The notes under the pieces are model-generated. The model had not been told where the DNA came from. It searched no databases and saw only the letters and a list, made by a program, of their open reading frames with translations. From NCBI RefSeq assembly GCF_010811875.1, contig NZ_VKHP01000008.1, positions 22,143 through 86,142 of the forward strand: a stretch of DNA of 64,000 nt, written 5' to 3'. This document shows positions 34,360 to 43,639 of the stretch, piece by piece (position 1 is the stretch's first letter; every line of letters begins with the position of its first letter). The position numbers and the translations under genes were made by a program. Source of the DNA: Bradyrhizobium uaiense. GTDB lineage: Bacteria > Pseudomonadota > Alphaproteobacteria > Rhizobiales > Xanthobacteraceae.

Positions 34360-34471
34360 GGAAAGACGCTCCCAAACCCTCGTGCGGCGAACCTACGTCA
34401 GCCTTGACGCTGGCATACCATATACCAAAGCTCGCGCAACTACAAAATCCGCCGGAATTTCATCATCTTGC

Positions 34472-34503
34472 ACCCGACAGGCGATTGAGATCGCCTATCG
34501 GGT
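34472..34503 (-). terminator. hairpin downstream of mdh
   Basis: ACCCGACAGGCGAT (34472-34485) faces ATCGCCTATCGGGT (34490-34503) with one mismatch and a TGAG loop. It begins 16 bp past the mdh stop. There is no T-run, so mdh-sucC read-through is possible. Confidence 0.5.
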
Positions 34504-34518
34504 CATTGCCAATTGAGA

Positions 34519-35493
<975 letters not shown>

Positions 35494-35568
35494 TCAGTCC
35501 TTTGAACTGGATGCAGGAGGGAGGGAAGTCGGTTGCAAGGGTGGTTATCCCTTTCGAATGATCCATTC

Positions 35569-35627
35569 AAGTCAGGGCCTGCAAGTCAGGGCCTGCAAGT
35601 CGCGCCTGCCCGATTGCAGGCCCTGCC
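35569..35627. repeat. 14-bp tandem repeats with inverted copy upstream of mdh
   Basis: AAGTCAGGGCCTGC is present twice in tandem (35569-35582, 35583-35596), followed by a decayed third copy AAGTCGCGCCTGC (35597-35609) and an inverted GCAGGCCCTG (35616-35625) that can pair with any unit. It lies about 80-140 bp before the mdh start, in the mdh leader or promoter region. Confidence 0.75.
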
Positions 35628-35723
35628 TGGAATTCGGTCAGGCATGCCAGCAACATCCGCCCCGGAGACACGAAAAGTTGCTCCGAACCGGACCGCGCGC
35701 AAGAGTGAATTTCGAGCTGAACT

Positions 35724-36911
35724 TCAGGTCTCGACCAGGCCGGTCGACGCGCCGCTTGCGGAGGAGTCCTTCCGGCCGTGCGGCAGCGCCAAATAGGATT
35801 CCGAGCTCATTTCGATCAGGCGCGAAGACGTGCGCTTGAACTCCATCGCCTCGATGCCGTCCTCGGCAAGGTACAGCGACACCGGATCGGCCTCGGCCGA
35901 CGCCATCAGCTTCACGGCATTGTCATAGAGCGTGTCGATCAGCGAGATGAAGCGCTTGGCGGCGTTGCGCTCGGCGTAATCCATCACCGGAATGTGGTCG
36001 ATCAGGATCGTGTGGTAGTCGTGCGCGAGCCTGAGGTAGTCGGAGGCGGCAAGCGGCTTCTCGCAGATGTCCATGAAGCTGAAGCGCGCGACGCCGTGCG
36101 CTGAACACGGCACGTTCAGGATGCGTCCCTTGATCGGAATGAGGCGCGCCTTGCACGGCGCATTACCGGTCATCTTGCGCCAGGCCGCGTTGAGCGCGGC
36201 ATCGGCCGTGTTATCCGCCGGCACCAGCCACATCTTGACGCCGACGAGCTTCTCCAGCCGGAAGTCGGTGCGCGCGTCGAGCCGCAGCACGTCCATATGG
36301 TCGGAGATCTGCGCGATGAACGGCAGGAACAGCGCGCGATTGAGACCGCCTTTGTAGAGATCATCAGGCGCAACGTTCGAGGTCGCAACCACGACGGTAC
36401 CGAGATCGAACAGTTTTGCGAACAGCCGCCCGAGGATCATCGCATCCGCGATGTCGGTGACGTGGAATTCGTCGAAGCAGAGCAGCCAGGCTTCGTCGAA
36501 GATCGCCTGCGCGGTGAGCGCGATCACGTCGCCGTCCGCGATCTCGCCGCGCGCGATCTGCTGGCGGTAGCCATAGATGCGCTCGTGCGCCTCGGCCATG
36601 AATTCGTGGAAATGCGCGCGGCGCTTGTGCTCGACCGGGCTCTGCTGGAAGAACAGGTCCATCAGCATGGTCTTGCCGCGACCGACCTCGCCGTGGACGT
36701 AGAGCCCACGCGGCGGCTTGTCGTCCTTGTCGCCGCCGAACAGCCGTCCGAGCAGGCTCTGCTTGCGCTGCGGCTTGTAGCTGGCGAGCCGTTCCTCCAG
36801 TGCGCCGAACGCTTCAGCGGCGAGCGCCTGCGCGGGATCGGCCTCAATCGCGCCGGAGGCGACCAGGGACTTGTAGTGTTCGAGGAACGAATTGGGCGAG
36901 GTGGACAGCAT
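35724..36911 (-). CDS. zapE: cell division protein ZapE (AFG1-like ATPase)
   Basis: Septum-associated P-loop ATPase that modulates Z-rings. 395 residues. Walker A GEVGRGKTMLMDLFF near 78-90, Walker B LLCFDEFHVTDIADAM near 145-160, sensor VVATSNVAPDDLYKGGLNR and the C-terminal SRLIEMSSESYL, all as in the AFG1/ZapE family. N-terminal LASYKPQRKQSLLGRLFGG is the usual lead-in. It runs on the same strand as mdh downstream and thpR upstream. Confidence 0.93.
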   Translation of the reverse strand: MLSTSPNSFLEHYKSLVASGAIEADPAQALAAEAFGALEERLASYKPQRKQSLLGRLFGGDKDDKPPRGLYVHGEVGRGKTMLMDLFFQQSPVEHKRRAHFHEFMAEAHERIYGYRQQIARGEIADGDVIALTAQAIFDEAWLLCFDEFHVTDIADAMILGRLFAKLFDLGTVVVATSNVAPDDLYKGGLNRALFLPFIAQISDHMDVLRLDARTDFRLEKLVGVKMWLVPADNTADAALNAAWRKMTGNAPCKARLIPIKGRILNVPCSAHGVARFSFMDICEKPLAASDYLRLAHDYHTILIDHIPVMDYAERNAAKRFISLIDTLYDNAVKLMASAEADPVSLYLAEDGIEAMEFKRTSSRLIEMSSESYLALPHGRKDSSASGASTGLVET

Positions 36912-36969
36912 CAGCCCACCTTACGGCCCTAGTGCGCGGCAAATTGCAAGCCGTGAATTGTGCCAGTGG

Positions 36970-37009
36970 GGTATGCAAGCGGGTTTGCAAACGCAAACCC
37001 TTGCATACC
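36970..37009. repeat. near-perfect 17-bp inverted repeat between thpR and zapE
   Basis: GGTATGCAA (36970-36978) and GGGTTTGC (36981-36988) face GCAAACCC (36993-37000) and TTGCATACC (37001-37009). All 17 pairs match; the only flaw is a two-base bulge (GC), and the loop is AAAC. It lies 59 bp upstream of the zapE start and 54 bp after the thpR stop. No T-run; could be an operator, leader hairpin or rho-assisted terminator. Confidence 0.75.
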
Positions 37010-37062
37010 ACGGCCGACCGCACGAGCAGCGCCGGGCGCCTCAAACCGCGATCTGCGAGACC

Positions 37063-37599
37063 CTACGCGCAGAGGTCGTAGGAATCCTCGACCACATAGG
37101 GGCCGCCGCCTGTCGACGCGCGCGACGAGAACAGCACGAAGCGGTCCGCCGTGAAGGTGCGGCTCGGGAAGTAGCCGCGCACGGACAGATAATCCGCGAC
37201 GTCCTGGCTCGAAGCGTCGTGCAAACGCGCGAGCGTGACATGCGGCGTGAATTTTCTGCCCTCGGGATCGAGCCCCATCCGCTGCATCATCCGCTCGAGC
37301 TCGGCCTGCAGTTCGATCAGCGGCCTGCTCGGCTCGACGGCGGCAACCACCGCGCGCGGCTTGCGTCCGCCGAAGCTCGACAGGCCCTGCAATTTGACCT
37401 CGAACGGCTTGCGGTTCACCCGAAACAGCATCGTCGCGATCTCGTTGGCCCAGAGACCATCGATGTCGCCGATGAAGCGCAGAGTGACGTGATAATTTTC
37501 GGGATCGATCCAGCGTGCGCCTGGAAGGCCGCCACGCAAATTGGAAAGTGTCTGGCCGATCTCGGCCGGAATTTCCAGTCCAGTGAACAGACGCGGCAT
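37063..37599 (-). CDS. thpR: RNA 2',3'-cyclic phosphodiesterase ThpR
   Basis: 2H phosphoesterase of the LigT/ThpR family, opening 2',3'-cyclic phosphates on RNA ends. 178 residues. N-terminal RLFTGLEIPAEI, the first HxT motif in NYHVTLRFIGD (about 36-47) and the second in FTPHVTLARL (about 117-126) give both catalytic His pairs, with LFSSR near the end. Start ATG 37599. It stands between the esterase/ABC locus and zapE. Confidence 0.92.
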   Translation of the reverse strand: MPRLFTGLEIPAEIGQTLSNLRGGLPGARWIDPENYHVTLRFIGDIDGLWANEIATMLFRVNRKPFEVKLQGLSSFGGRKPRAVVAAVEPSRPLIELQAELERMMQRMGLDPEGRKFTPHVTLARLHDASSQDVADYLSVRGYFPSRTFTADRFVLFSSRASTGGGPYVVEDSYDLCA

Positions 37600-37766
37600 C
37601 GCTATAATCCTCGATGCTTGGCGCGGGTTTTGGGAGCCCGCACCCCTGTAACAGCCCGGCGACGAATCACCGATGCCTATTTGTACCCGAGATATGTGAC
37701 TCTGCGAAGCATGAGGCGTTAACAGCTCGTAAACCTACGGACACATCGCGGCGCGCTGCCCGCGTT

Positions 37767-38495
37767 TCAACTGCGCTGCCCTGATAATGCGCCGAGAAAT
37801 GCCTGCACCGTGGGCAGCATGTTGTTTACGACGATGTCCACACCCTCCGCCGTTGGATGCATGCCGTCGGCCTGATTGATCTTCGGATTAGCAGCAACGC
37901 CGTCGAGGAAGAACGGATAGAGCGGCACGCCGAGGGACTTCGAGAGATCCGGATAGATCGCGTTGAACTTCGCAGCATACTCGCTGCCATAGTTCGGTGG
38001 CGCGAGCATGCCGCACAAGAGCACCGCGATCTTGCGCGCCTGCAACTTTGTGATGATGTCGGAGAGCGCGGCACGCGTGACCGCGGGATCGATGCCGCGC
38101 AAGGCATCGTTGGCGCCGAGCTCGACGATCACGGCATCGGTTCCATCGGCCACCGACCAGTCGAGCCGCTCGCGGCCGCCCGAGGCGGTGTCGCCGGACA
38201 CCCCGGCATTGGTCATCTCGACCCTTATCCCCTTGGCTTCCAAGGCTTTTTGCAGCCGGACCGGAAATGCCGCCGCGGCCGGAAGGCCGTACCCGGCGCT
38301 CAGGGAATCGCCCAGGACCACCATCTTGATCGGCTTTACTGAACCTTGCGCCGGGCCGTTCTCAGGTCCCTTGTCCACACTCGGCGTCTGCGCACTCGCC
38401 GCCGTCATCAAGCCCATAAGCAACACGAGTATGTGCACGAAGATTCTCAACCGGCCCTCGACCGCAACCGCGGAAGTGCCATATGACCGAACCAT
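37767..38495 (-). CDS. exported arylesterase / lysophospholipase (SGNH, TesA-like)
   Basis: 242 residues from ATG 38495. Signal peptide with hydrophobic core IFVHILVLLMGLMTAASA, then the SGNH hydrolase: block I VVLGDSLSAGYG with the nucleophile Ser, block II Gly in NAGVSGDTASGG, block III LGANDALRG, and block V DGMHPTAEG with Asp and His. Longer in-frame starts to 38579 would run into the divergent ABC gene. ATG 38495 and the ATG of that gene (38494) share one CCATGG; a TTG at about 38450 would avoid the overlap and also leave an intact signal peptide. Same pairing as E. coli tesA with ybbA-ybbP. Confidence 0.9.
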   Translation of the reverse strand: MVRSYGTSAVAVEGRLRIFVHILVLLMGLMTAASAQTPSVDKGPENGPAQGSVKPIKMVVLGDSLSAGYGLPAAAAFPVRLQKALEAKGIRVEMTNAGVSGDTASGGRERLDWSVADGTDAVIVELGANDALRGIDPAVTRAALSDIITKLQARKIAVLLCGMLAPPNYGSEYAAKFNAIYPDLSKSLGVPLYPFFLDGVAANPKINQADGMHPTAEGVDIVVNNMLPTVQAFLGALSGQRS

Positions 38496-39213
38496 GGACA
38501 GTCTCATCGCATCCTCTTCACTGACCGACGTCGAGCCGGACACTATTGCCGTCAAGAACGTCAATCTCTCGCTCGGCACCGGCGCGGCACGGGTTCATAT
38601 CCTCAAAGATATCAGCCTTCGTGTGGCAGCGGGCGAGGCCATCGGCCTGATCGGCCCGTCGGGCTCGGGCAAGTCGACCTTGCTGATGGTGATGGCGGGG
38701 CTTGAACGTCCTGACAGTGGAGAAGTGGTCGTCGACGGCACCTCGTTCAATGCCCTCGATGAAGATGCGCTGGCGCGCTTCCGCGGCCGCCAGGTCGGCA
38801 TCGTCTTCCAGTCGTTCCATCTGATCCCGACCATGACGGCGCTGGAGAATGTCGCAGTGCCGCTCGAGCTCGCCGGCAATCCCGATGCTGCCGCGCGCGC
38901 CGCGCAGGAGCTGCAATCGGTCGGGCTCGGCGAACGGCTGCATCATTATCCGACGCAACTCTCCGGCGGCGAGCAGCAGCGCGTCGCGATCGCACGCGCG
39001 CTGGCGCCCGATCCCGCGATCCTGGTTGCCGACGAGCCGACCGGAAATCTCGACGAGACGACGGGCAAGCAGATCGTCGATCTGCTGTTCACCAAGCACG
39101 CCGAGCGCGGCATGACGCTGGTGCTGGTGACGCATGATCTCGCGCTGGCGCAGCGCTGCGACCGCGTCGTACGGCTGCGCTCCGGCCGCATCGACGGACA
39201 ATCCCCCACATGA
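38494..39213 (+). CDS. ABC transporter ATP-binding protein (YbbA/LolD type)
   Basis: 239 residues. Walker A GPSGSGKST near 52-60, Q-loop FQSFHLIPTMTALENV, signature LSGGEQQRVAIARALA, Walker B ILVADEPTGNLD and the H-loop LVTHDLAL. The VFQSFHLIPT and EPTGNLD wording is of the MacB/LolD/YbbA class that powers extraction of lipids or lipoproteins from the inner membrane rather than import. It overlaps the permease start by ATGA, so the two are coupled. Confidence 0.94.
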   Translation: MDSLIASSSLTDVEPDTIAVKNVNLSLGTGAARVHILKDISLRVAAGEAIGLIGPSGSGKSTLLMVMAGLERPDSGEVVVDGTSFNALDEDALARFRGRQVGIVFQSFHLIPTMTALENVAVPLELAGNPDAAARAAQELQSVGLGERLHHYPTQLSGGEQQRVAIARALAPDPAILVADEPTGNLDETTGKQIVDLLFTKHAERGMTLVLVTHDLALAQRCDRVVRLRSGRIDGQSPT

Positions 39214-41795
39214 GCATTGCGTCCGAAGTCGCGGTGCAGGGCCGCGCGTCGTCGCTTGCCTTCCGCTACGCGCTGCGCGAACTGCGCGGCGGCCTGCGCG
39301 GCTTCTACGTGTTCATCGCCTGCATCGCGCTCGGCGTGATGGCGATTGCCGGCGTCGGCTCGGTCGCCGCAAGCCTTGGCGACGGTCTGTCGCGCGAAGG
39401 GCGCACGCTGCTCGGCGGCGACGTCGCGTTCTCGCTGATCTCGCGCGAGGCCAAGCCCGACGAGGTCGCCTATCTGCGCACCCGTGGCGAGGTCTCGGTC
39501 GCGGCCACGCTCCGTGCGATGGCGCGCAGCGGTGACGGTAAGCTGGCGCTGGTCGAGCTCAAGGCGGTCGACGGCAAATATCCGATGCTCGGCGAGCTGA
39601 CGCTCGAGCCGAACATGCCGGTCGCCGACCTGCTCGCCGAACGCGACGGCGTTTTTGGCGCGGCTGCCGATTCGACCCTGCTGGCGCGGCTCGACCTCAA
39701 GCTCGGCGACCACGTCACCATCGGCAGCGCGACCTACCAGATCCGCAGCGTCGTGGCGGCAGAGCCCGACAAACTCGCCGGCGGCGTCGGCCTCGGCCCG
39801 CGCTTCCTGATCAGTGAAGCCAGCCTGCGCGCCACCGATCTTTTGCAGCCCGGCAGCCTGGTGCGCTGGATCTACCGGGTGAAGCTGCCCGACGGCGCCA
39901 GCGACGACCGCGCCACCACCGCCCTGATCGACGGCGCGCGGGCTGCTGCGCCCGAAGCGGGCTGGGAGGTCCGCAGCCGCAGCAACGCCTCGCCGCAGCT
40001 TGAGCGCACCATCAGCCGCTTCACCCAGTTCCTGACCCTTGTCGGCCTCGCCGCGCTGCTGGTCGGCGGCGTCGGCGTCGCCAACGCGGTGAAGAGCCAT
40101 ATCGACCGGCGCCGCGACGTCATCGCCTCGTTCAAGGCGCTCGGCGCCACCGGCCGCGACGTCTTCACGATCTACTGCACGCAAGTGGTAGTGCTGGCGG
40201 GGATCGGTTCGGTGATCGGGCTCGCGCTCGGCGCCGCACTGCCCTTCGTCATTGTCGGTCTGTTCGGCAAGCTGCTGCCGCTGCCGGTGGTGCCTGCCCT
40301 GCATCCCGGCGAGCTCGCGCTCTCCTTCCTCTACGGGCAGCTCACCGCGCTGGCGTTCGGGCTGTGGCCGCTCGGTCGGGTCCATGACGTGCCGGTGGCG
40401 GCGCTGTTCCGCGAGACCGTCACCAGCGAGTGGCACCGCCCGCGCTGGAGCTATCTCGCGCTGATGGCCGTGGTGATCGCGCTCCTGATCGGTGTCGCGA
40501 TCGGGCTTGCCTACGACAAGCGCGTGGCTGCCGTATTCGTCGTCTCATCGATCGCGGTATTTCTGCTGCTGCGCGGAATCGCCGAGATCCTGATGGCGGT
40601 GGCGCGCCGGCTGCCGCGCAGCCGCATCACAATGCTGCGGCTCGCCATCGCCAACATCCACCGGCCGGGCGCGCTGACGCCGTCGGTCGTGTTGTCGCTG
40701 GGGCTCGGGCTCGCAGTGCTGGTCACCATCACCCAGATCGACGGCAATCTGCGCCGGCAATTTTTGGCCGCGCTGCCGGATCGGGCGCCGTCGTTCTTCT
40801 TCATCGACATCCCCTCAACCGAGGCCGACCGCTTTGCGGCCTTCCTGGGCCAGATCGCAGCCGGCTCGACCGTCGAGGACGTGCCGATGCTGCGCGGGCG
40901 CATCGTTGCCGCGCGCGGCGTCAAGGCCGACCAGCTCAAGCCCAATGTCGATTCGGAATGGGTGCTGCAGAGCGACCGCGGCCTGACCTACACCGGCGAA
41001 ATCCCCAAGGGCTCGAAGATCGTCGAGGGCGAATGGTGGGGGCCGGACTACAGCGGACCGCCGCTGGTCTCGATGGAGAAGAAGATCGCCGACGGACTCG
41101 GCCTGAAGATCGGCGACGAGATCGTAGTCAATGTGCTCGGCCGCGACGTGCCGGCGAAGATCGCCAATCTGCGCAACATCGACTGGCAGGGCCTCGGCAT
41201 CAACTTCGTGCTGGTGTTCTCGCCGAACGCCTTCAAGGGCGCACCGCACAGCCATGTCGCGACCCTAACGGAACCGCATGCTAGCTCGACCCAGGCGGGC
41301 TCCGGCGACGACGCGCGCATCATCAAGCAGGTCGCCGACGCGTTTCCGATGGTGACCAGCGTGCGGGTCCGCGAGGCGCTGGAGACCATCGGCAGCGTCG
41401 TCAGCAACCTCGTGCTGGCGATCCGCGGTGCCAGCGCCGTGACCCTGATCTCGGCGATCCTGGTGCTGGGCGGCGCACTTGCGGCCGGACACCGCCACCG
41501 CGTCTACGATGCCGTGATCCTCAAGACGCTCGGCGCCACGCGGGCACGACTGCTCGGCGCCTACGCGCTGGAGTATCTGATGATCGGTTTTGCAACCGCC
41601 ATATTCGGGGTGATCGCCGGTTCGGTCGCGGCCTGGCTGATCGTGACGCGGCTGATGACGCTGAGTTTCATCTGGCAGGCCGGCAGCGCCGCGCTCGTCG
41701 TGGTCGCCGCGCTGATCGTCACGGTTGGACTTGGGCTGGCCGGTACGCTGCTGGCGCTGAACCAGAAACCAGCCTCGGTACTGCGGAATTTGTGA
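39210..41795 (+). CDS. FtsX-family ABC permease (YbbP-like)
   Basis: 861 residues. An N-terminal transmembrane helix (about 26-50) follows LAFRYALRELRGGLRGFYVFIACIALG; a large periplasmic domain precedes a first FtsX block (TRFTQFLTLVGLAALLVGGVGVANAVKSHIDRRRD split over about 270-305, with FKALGATGRDVF), further helices, a second periplasmic domain and a C-terminal FtsX block ending LALNQKPASVLRNL. About ten membrane segments, as in E. coli YbbP. With the neighbouring ATPase and esterase it forms the conserved tesA-ybbA-ybbP set, probably working on envelope lipids; substrate unproved. Confidence 0.93.
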   Translation: MSIASEVAVQGRASSLAFRYALRELRGGLRGFYVFIACIALGVMAIAGVGSVAASLGDGLSREGRTLLGGDVAFSLISREAKPDEVAYLRTRGEVSVAATLRAMARSGDGKLALVELKAVDGKYPMLGELTLEPNMPVADLLAERDGVFGAAADSTLLARLDLKLGDHVTIGSATYQIRSVVAAEPDKLAGGVGLGPRFLISEASLRATDLLQPGSLVRWIYRVKLPDGASDDRATTALIDGARAAAPEAGWEVRSRSNASPQLERTISRFTQFLTLVGLAALLVGGVGVANAVKSHIDRRRDVIASFKALGATGRDVFTIYCTQVVVLAGIGSVIGLALGAALPFVIVGLFGKLLPLPVVPALHPGELALSFLYGQLTALAFGLWPLGRVHDVPVAALFRETVTSEWHRPRWSYLALMAVVIALLIGVAIGLAYDKRVAAVFVVSSIAVFLLLRGIAEILMAVARRLPRSRITMLRLAIANIHRPGALTPSVVLSLGLGLAVLVTITQIDGNLRRQFLAALPDRAPSFFFIDIPSTEADRFAAFLGQIAAGSTVEDVPMLRGRIVAARGVKADQLKPNVDSEWVLQSDRGLTYTGEIPKGSKIVEGEWWGPDYSGPPLVSMEKKIADGLGLKIGDEIVVNVLGRDVPAKIANLRNIDWQGLGINFVLVFSPNAFKGAPHSHVATLTEPHASSTQAGSGDDARIIKQVADAFPMVTSVRVREALETIGSVVSNLVLAIRGASAVTLISAILVLGGALAAGHRHRVYDAVILKTLGATRARLLGAYALEYLMIGFATAIFGVIAGSVAAWLIVTRLMTLSFIWQAGSAALVVVAALIVTVGLGLAGTLLALNQKPASVLRNL

Positions 41796-41804
41796 CAATT
41801 TGTA

Positions 41805-41823
41805 GCGGCGAAAGCGCCGTTTT
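41805..41823 (+). terminator. short terminator after the ABC permease
   Basis: CGGCG (41806-41810), loop AAAG, CGCCG (41815-41819), then TTTT. The stem is short but GC-only and sits 10 bp after the permease stop. Confidence 0.6.
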
Positions 41824-42028
41824 CGCCTATCATGCTAGGCCAGAGCGACATTCGGCCGCGCGTGGAAGCTTGCGTCGGATGTGTTAATTTCCCACATACC
41901 AATCAGGTCGGATGGACGGCCGAATGACACGGAATTAATGTTCCGCAAACCGAGCCATCTGAGATAGATTTACGACCGGCGCCGCAAATCCCTTGCGCTC
42001 CACCGGGACCAACCACGGGAATTCGACC

Positions 42029-42817
42029 ATGTCGGACCTAGACCGCAATTACGCTTCTCCTTTCGGCCGGGCCGCCGGGCGCATTGACGCTGCGGCCGTC
42101 GACGCCGGTCTGCGCGCCTACATGCTGCGCATCTACAACTACATGAGCATCGGCCTCGCCATCACCGGCCTGGCCGCGCTCGGCGTCTACATGGCGGCCG
42201 TGGCCGATCCGGCTACTGCCGTCGCTCACTTCGGCAAGGTGCCCCTGACGCAGTTCGGCGTCGCGATGTTCGTGAGCCCGCTGAAGTGGCTGTTCATCCT
42301 CGCGCCCCTGGCGATGGTGTTCGTCATCTCGGCCGGCATCAACCGCCTGCAGCCCGCGACCGCCCAGATGTTGTTCTGGGTGTTCTCCGCGCTGATGGGT
42401 GTGTCACTGTCGTCGATCTTCCTGGTGTACACGCACACCTCGATCGTGCGCGTGTTCTTCATCACCGCGGCGACGTTCGGTGCGCTGAGCCTCTACGGCT
42501 ACACCACCAAGCGTGACATGAGCGGCATGGGCTCGTTCCTGTTCATGGGCCTGATCGGCATCATCATCGCGAGCCTGGTCAACCTGTTCCTGGCGAGCTC
42601 GGCGCTGCAGTTCATCGTATCGGTGGTCGGCGTGCTGGTGTTCGCGGGCCTCACCGCCTGGGACACCCAGCGGCTGAAGAACGACTACATCTACGGCTAC
42701 GCCTCGCAGGGCGGCGTGATGGCAGAGCGTGCGGCGATCACTGGTGCGCTGTCGCTCTACCTGAACTTCATCAACCTGTTCACGCTGCTCCTGCAGCTGC
42801 TCGGCCAGCGCGACTAA
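42029..42817 (+). CDS. Bax inhibitor-1 / YccA family membrane protein
   Basis: 262 residues from ATG 42029. Seven hydrophobic segments beginning at about residue 35 (YMSIGLAITGLAALGVYMAA) and including PLAMVFVISAGI, FWVFSALMGVSLSSIFLVYT, FLFMGLIGIIIASLVNLFL and FIVSVVGVLVFAGLTAWDTQ. The family marks are VFFITAATFGALSLYGYTTKRD and the late AWDTQ with the pH-sensor Asp. Probably a calcium-leak or protease-modulating protein; the family's bacterial role is poorly fixed. Followed by a strong terminator. Confidence 0.93.
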   Translation: MSDLDRNYASPFGRAAGRIDAAAVDAGLRAYMLRIYNYMSIGLAITGLAALGVYMAAVADPATAVAHFGKVPLTQFGVAMFVSPLKWLFILAPLAMVFVISAGINRLQPATAQMLFWVFSALMGVSLSSIFLVYTHTSIVRVFFITAATFGALSLYGYTTKRDMSGMGSFLFMGLIGIIIASLVNLFLASSALQFIVSVVGVLVFAGLTAWDTQRLKNDYIYGYASQGGVMAERAAITGALSLYLNFINLFTLLLQLLGQRD

Positions 42818-42845
42818 GCGCCTCGAGCGAGAACAGATCAATCCG

Positions 42846-42878
42846 AGCCCCGGCCATGCGGCCGGGGCTTTTGTTTTG
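42846..42878 (+). terminator. rho-independent terminator after the Bax inhibitor-1 gene
   Basis: AGCCCCGGCC (42846-42855), loop ATGC, GGCCGGGGCT (42860-42869), then TTTGTTTT. Confidence 0.92.
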
Positions 42879-42912
42879 GGTAAGACTGGCGAATGAGGCC
42901 AGAAACGAACCC

Positions 42913-43033
42913 GTAGCCCGGATGGAGCGCAGCGAAATCCGGGATAGATCCATCCTCGGTTACAGAGACCCGGATTACGCGGAGCCTGTCATCGGGCGCG
43001 CGTTCGCGCGACCCGTTGGCTCCTCCGGGCTAC
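42913..43033. repeat. 121-bp element with inverted ends (GTAGCCCGGA family)
   Basis: Ends GTAGCCCGGA (42913-42922) and TCCGGGCTAC (43024-43033) are perfect inverted repeats. The interior has a GGAGCGCAGCGAAATCCGGGA segment, CCGGATTACGCGG and a GCGCGCGTTCGCGCG dyad. No coding capacity. It lies between the Bax-inhibitor terminator and the convergent DUF2794 stop. The words resemble a repeat I recall as common in Bradyrhizobium spacers. Confidence 0.8.
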
Positions 43034-43043
43034 GAAGGCGCCC

Positions 43044-43415
43044 CTACACCACCGACAGCTTGCGATCAATCGCGAACAGCACGCGTTCGAGTTCGTGGCC
43101 GCGGCGCAGGATCAGGCCGGTCGCCGAAATCACGCTGTACATGCCCTGCTTGCGCGCCAGCCGGGGATCCTTCTCGATCCGGTAGATCGGCACTTCGGAC
43201 GCGCGCCGGAACACCGAGAACACGGCGCGGTCCTTCAGGAAATCGATCGCATAGTCCCGCCATTCGCCATCGGCGACCATGCGGCCATAGAGATTGAGAA
43301 TGCGGTTGAGCTCAAGTCGATTGAATGTCACGCAGTTGGACTGTGGGGTCGCGGCGACGGGACGCGCCGCGGCACGGTTCCCGCTCGGATCAGTGTCCTC
43401 CGAGATCAAACTCAT
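43044..43415 (-). CDS. DUF2794 protein
   Basis: 123 residues from ATG 43415 (SLISEDTDPSGN); the longer frame to 43538 is Arg/Asp-rich without similarity. The conserved part starts at about residue 30, VTFNRLELNRILNLYGRMVADGEWRDYAIDF, followed by FRRASEVPIYRIEKDPRLARKQGMYSVI and HELERVLFAIDRKL, which I recognise as the alphaproteobacterial DUF2794 family. No known function; no signal or membrane segment. It begins a 539-bp spacer containing the candidate sRNA on the other strand. Confidence 0.85.
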   Translation of the reverse strand: MSLISEDTDPSGNRAAARPVAATPQSNCVTFNRLELNRILNLYGRMVADGEWRDYAIDFLKDRAVFSVFRRASEVPIYRIEKDPRLARKQGMYSVISATGLILRRGHELERVLFAIDRKLSVV

Positions 43416-43639
43416 CGAGCGCCTCCTGTCATCTCGGCGACGATCGGGTTCCGAAGGCCCCACTTCGGCATCGTCACGAGAGTGACATGATTGCGCTAAG
43501 CGAAAGGGCCTGCAAGGGGCCATTCGCAACGCAAACAACCCTTAACCAAGGTCAGCCGCGGCGGATTGTCCGGAAAACCGCAGAGTCACGGGAACGTTAG
43601 CGGAATCATATTGCTGCCCCACTTCCGCCCATCGCCTGC
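43416..43639. other. spacer upstream of the candidate sRNA
   Basis: 224 bp upstream of DUF2794 (minus) and upstream of the sRNA (plus). I see no gene. It should contain the DUF2794 promoter and the sRNA promoter; no confident -35/-10 pair was found. Confidence 0.4.
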
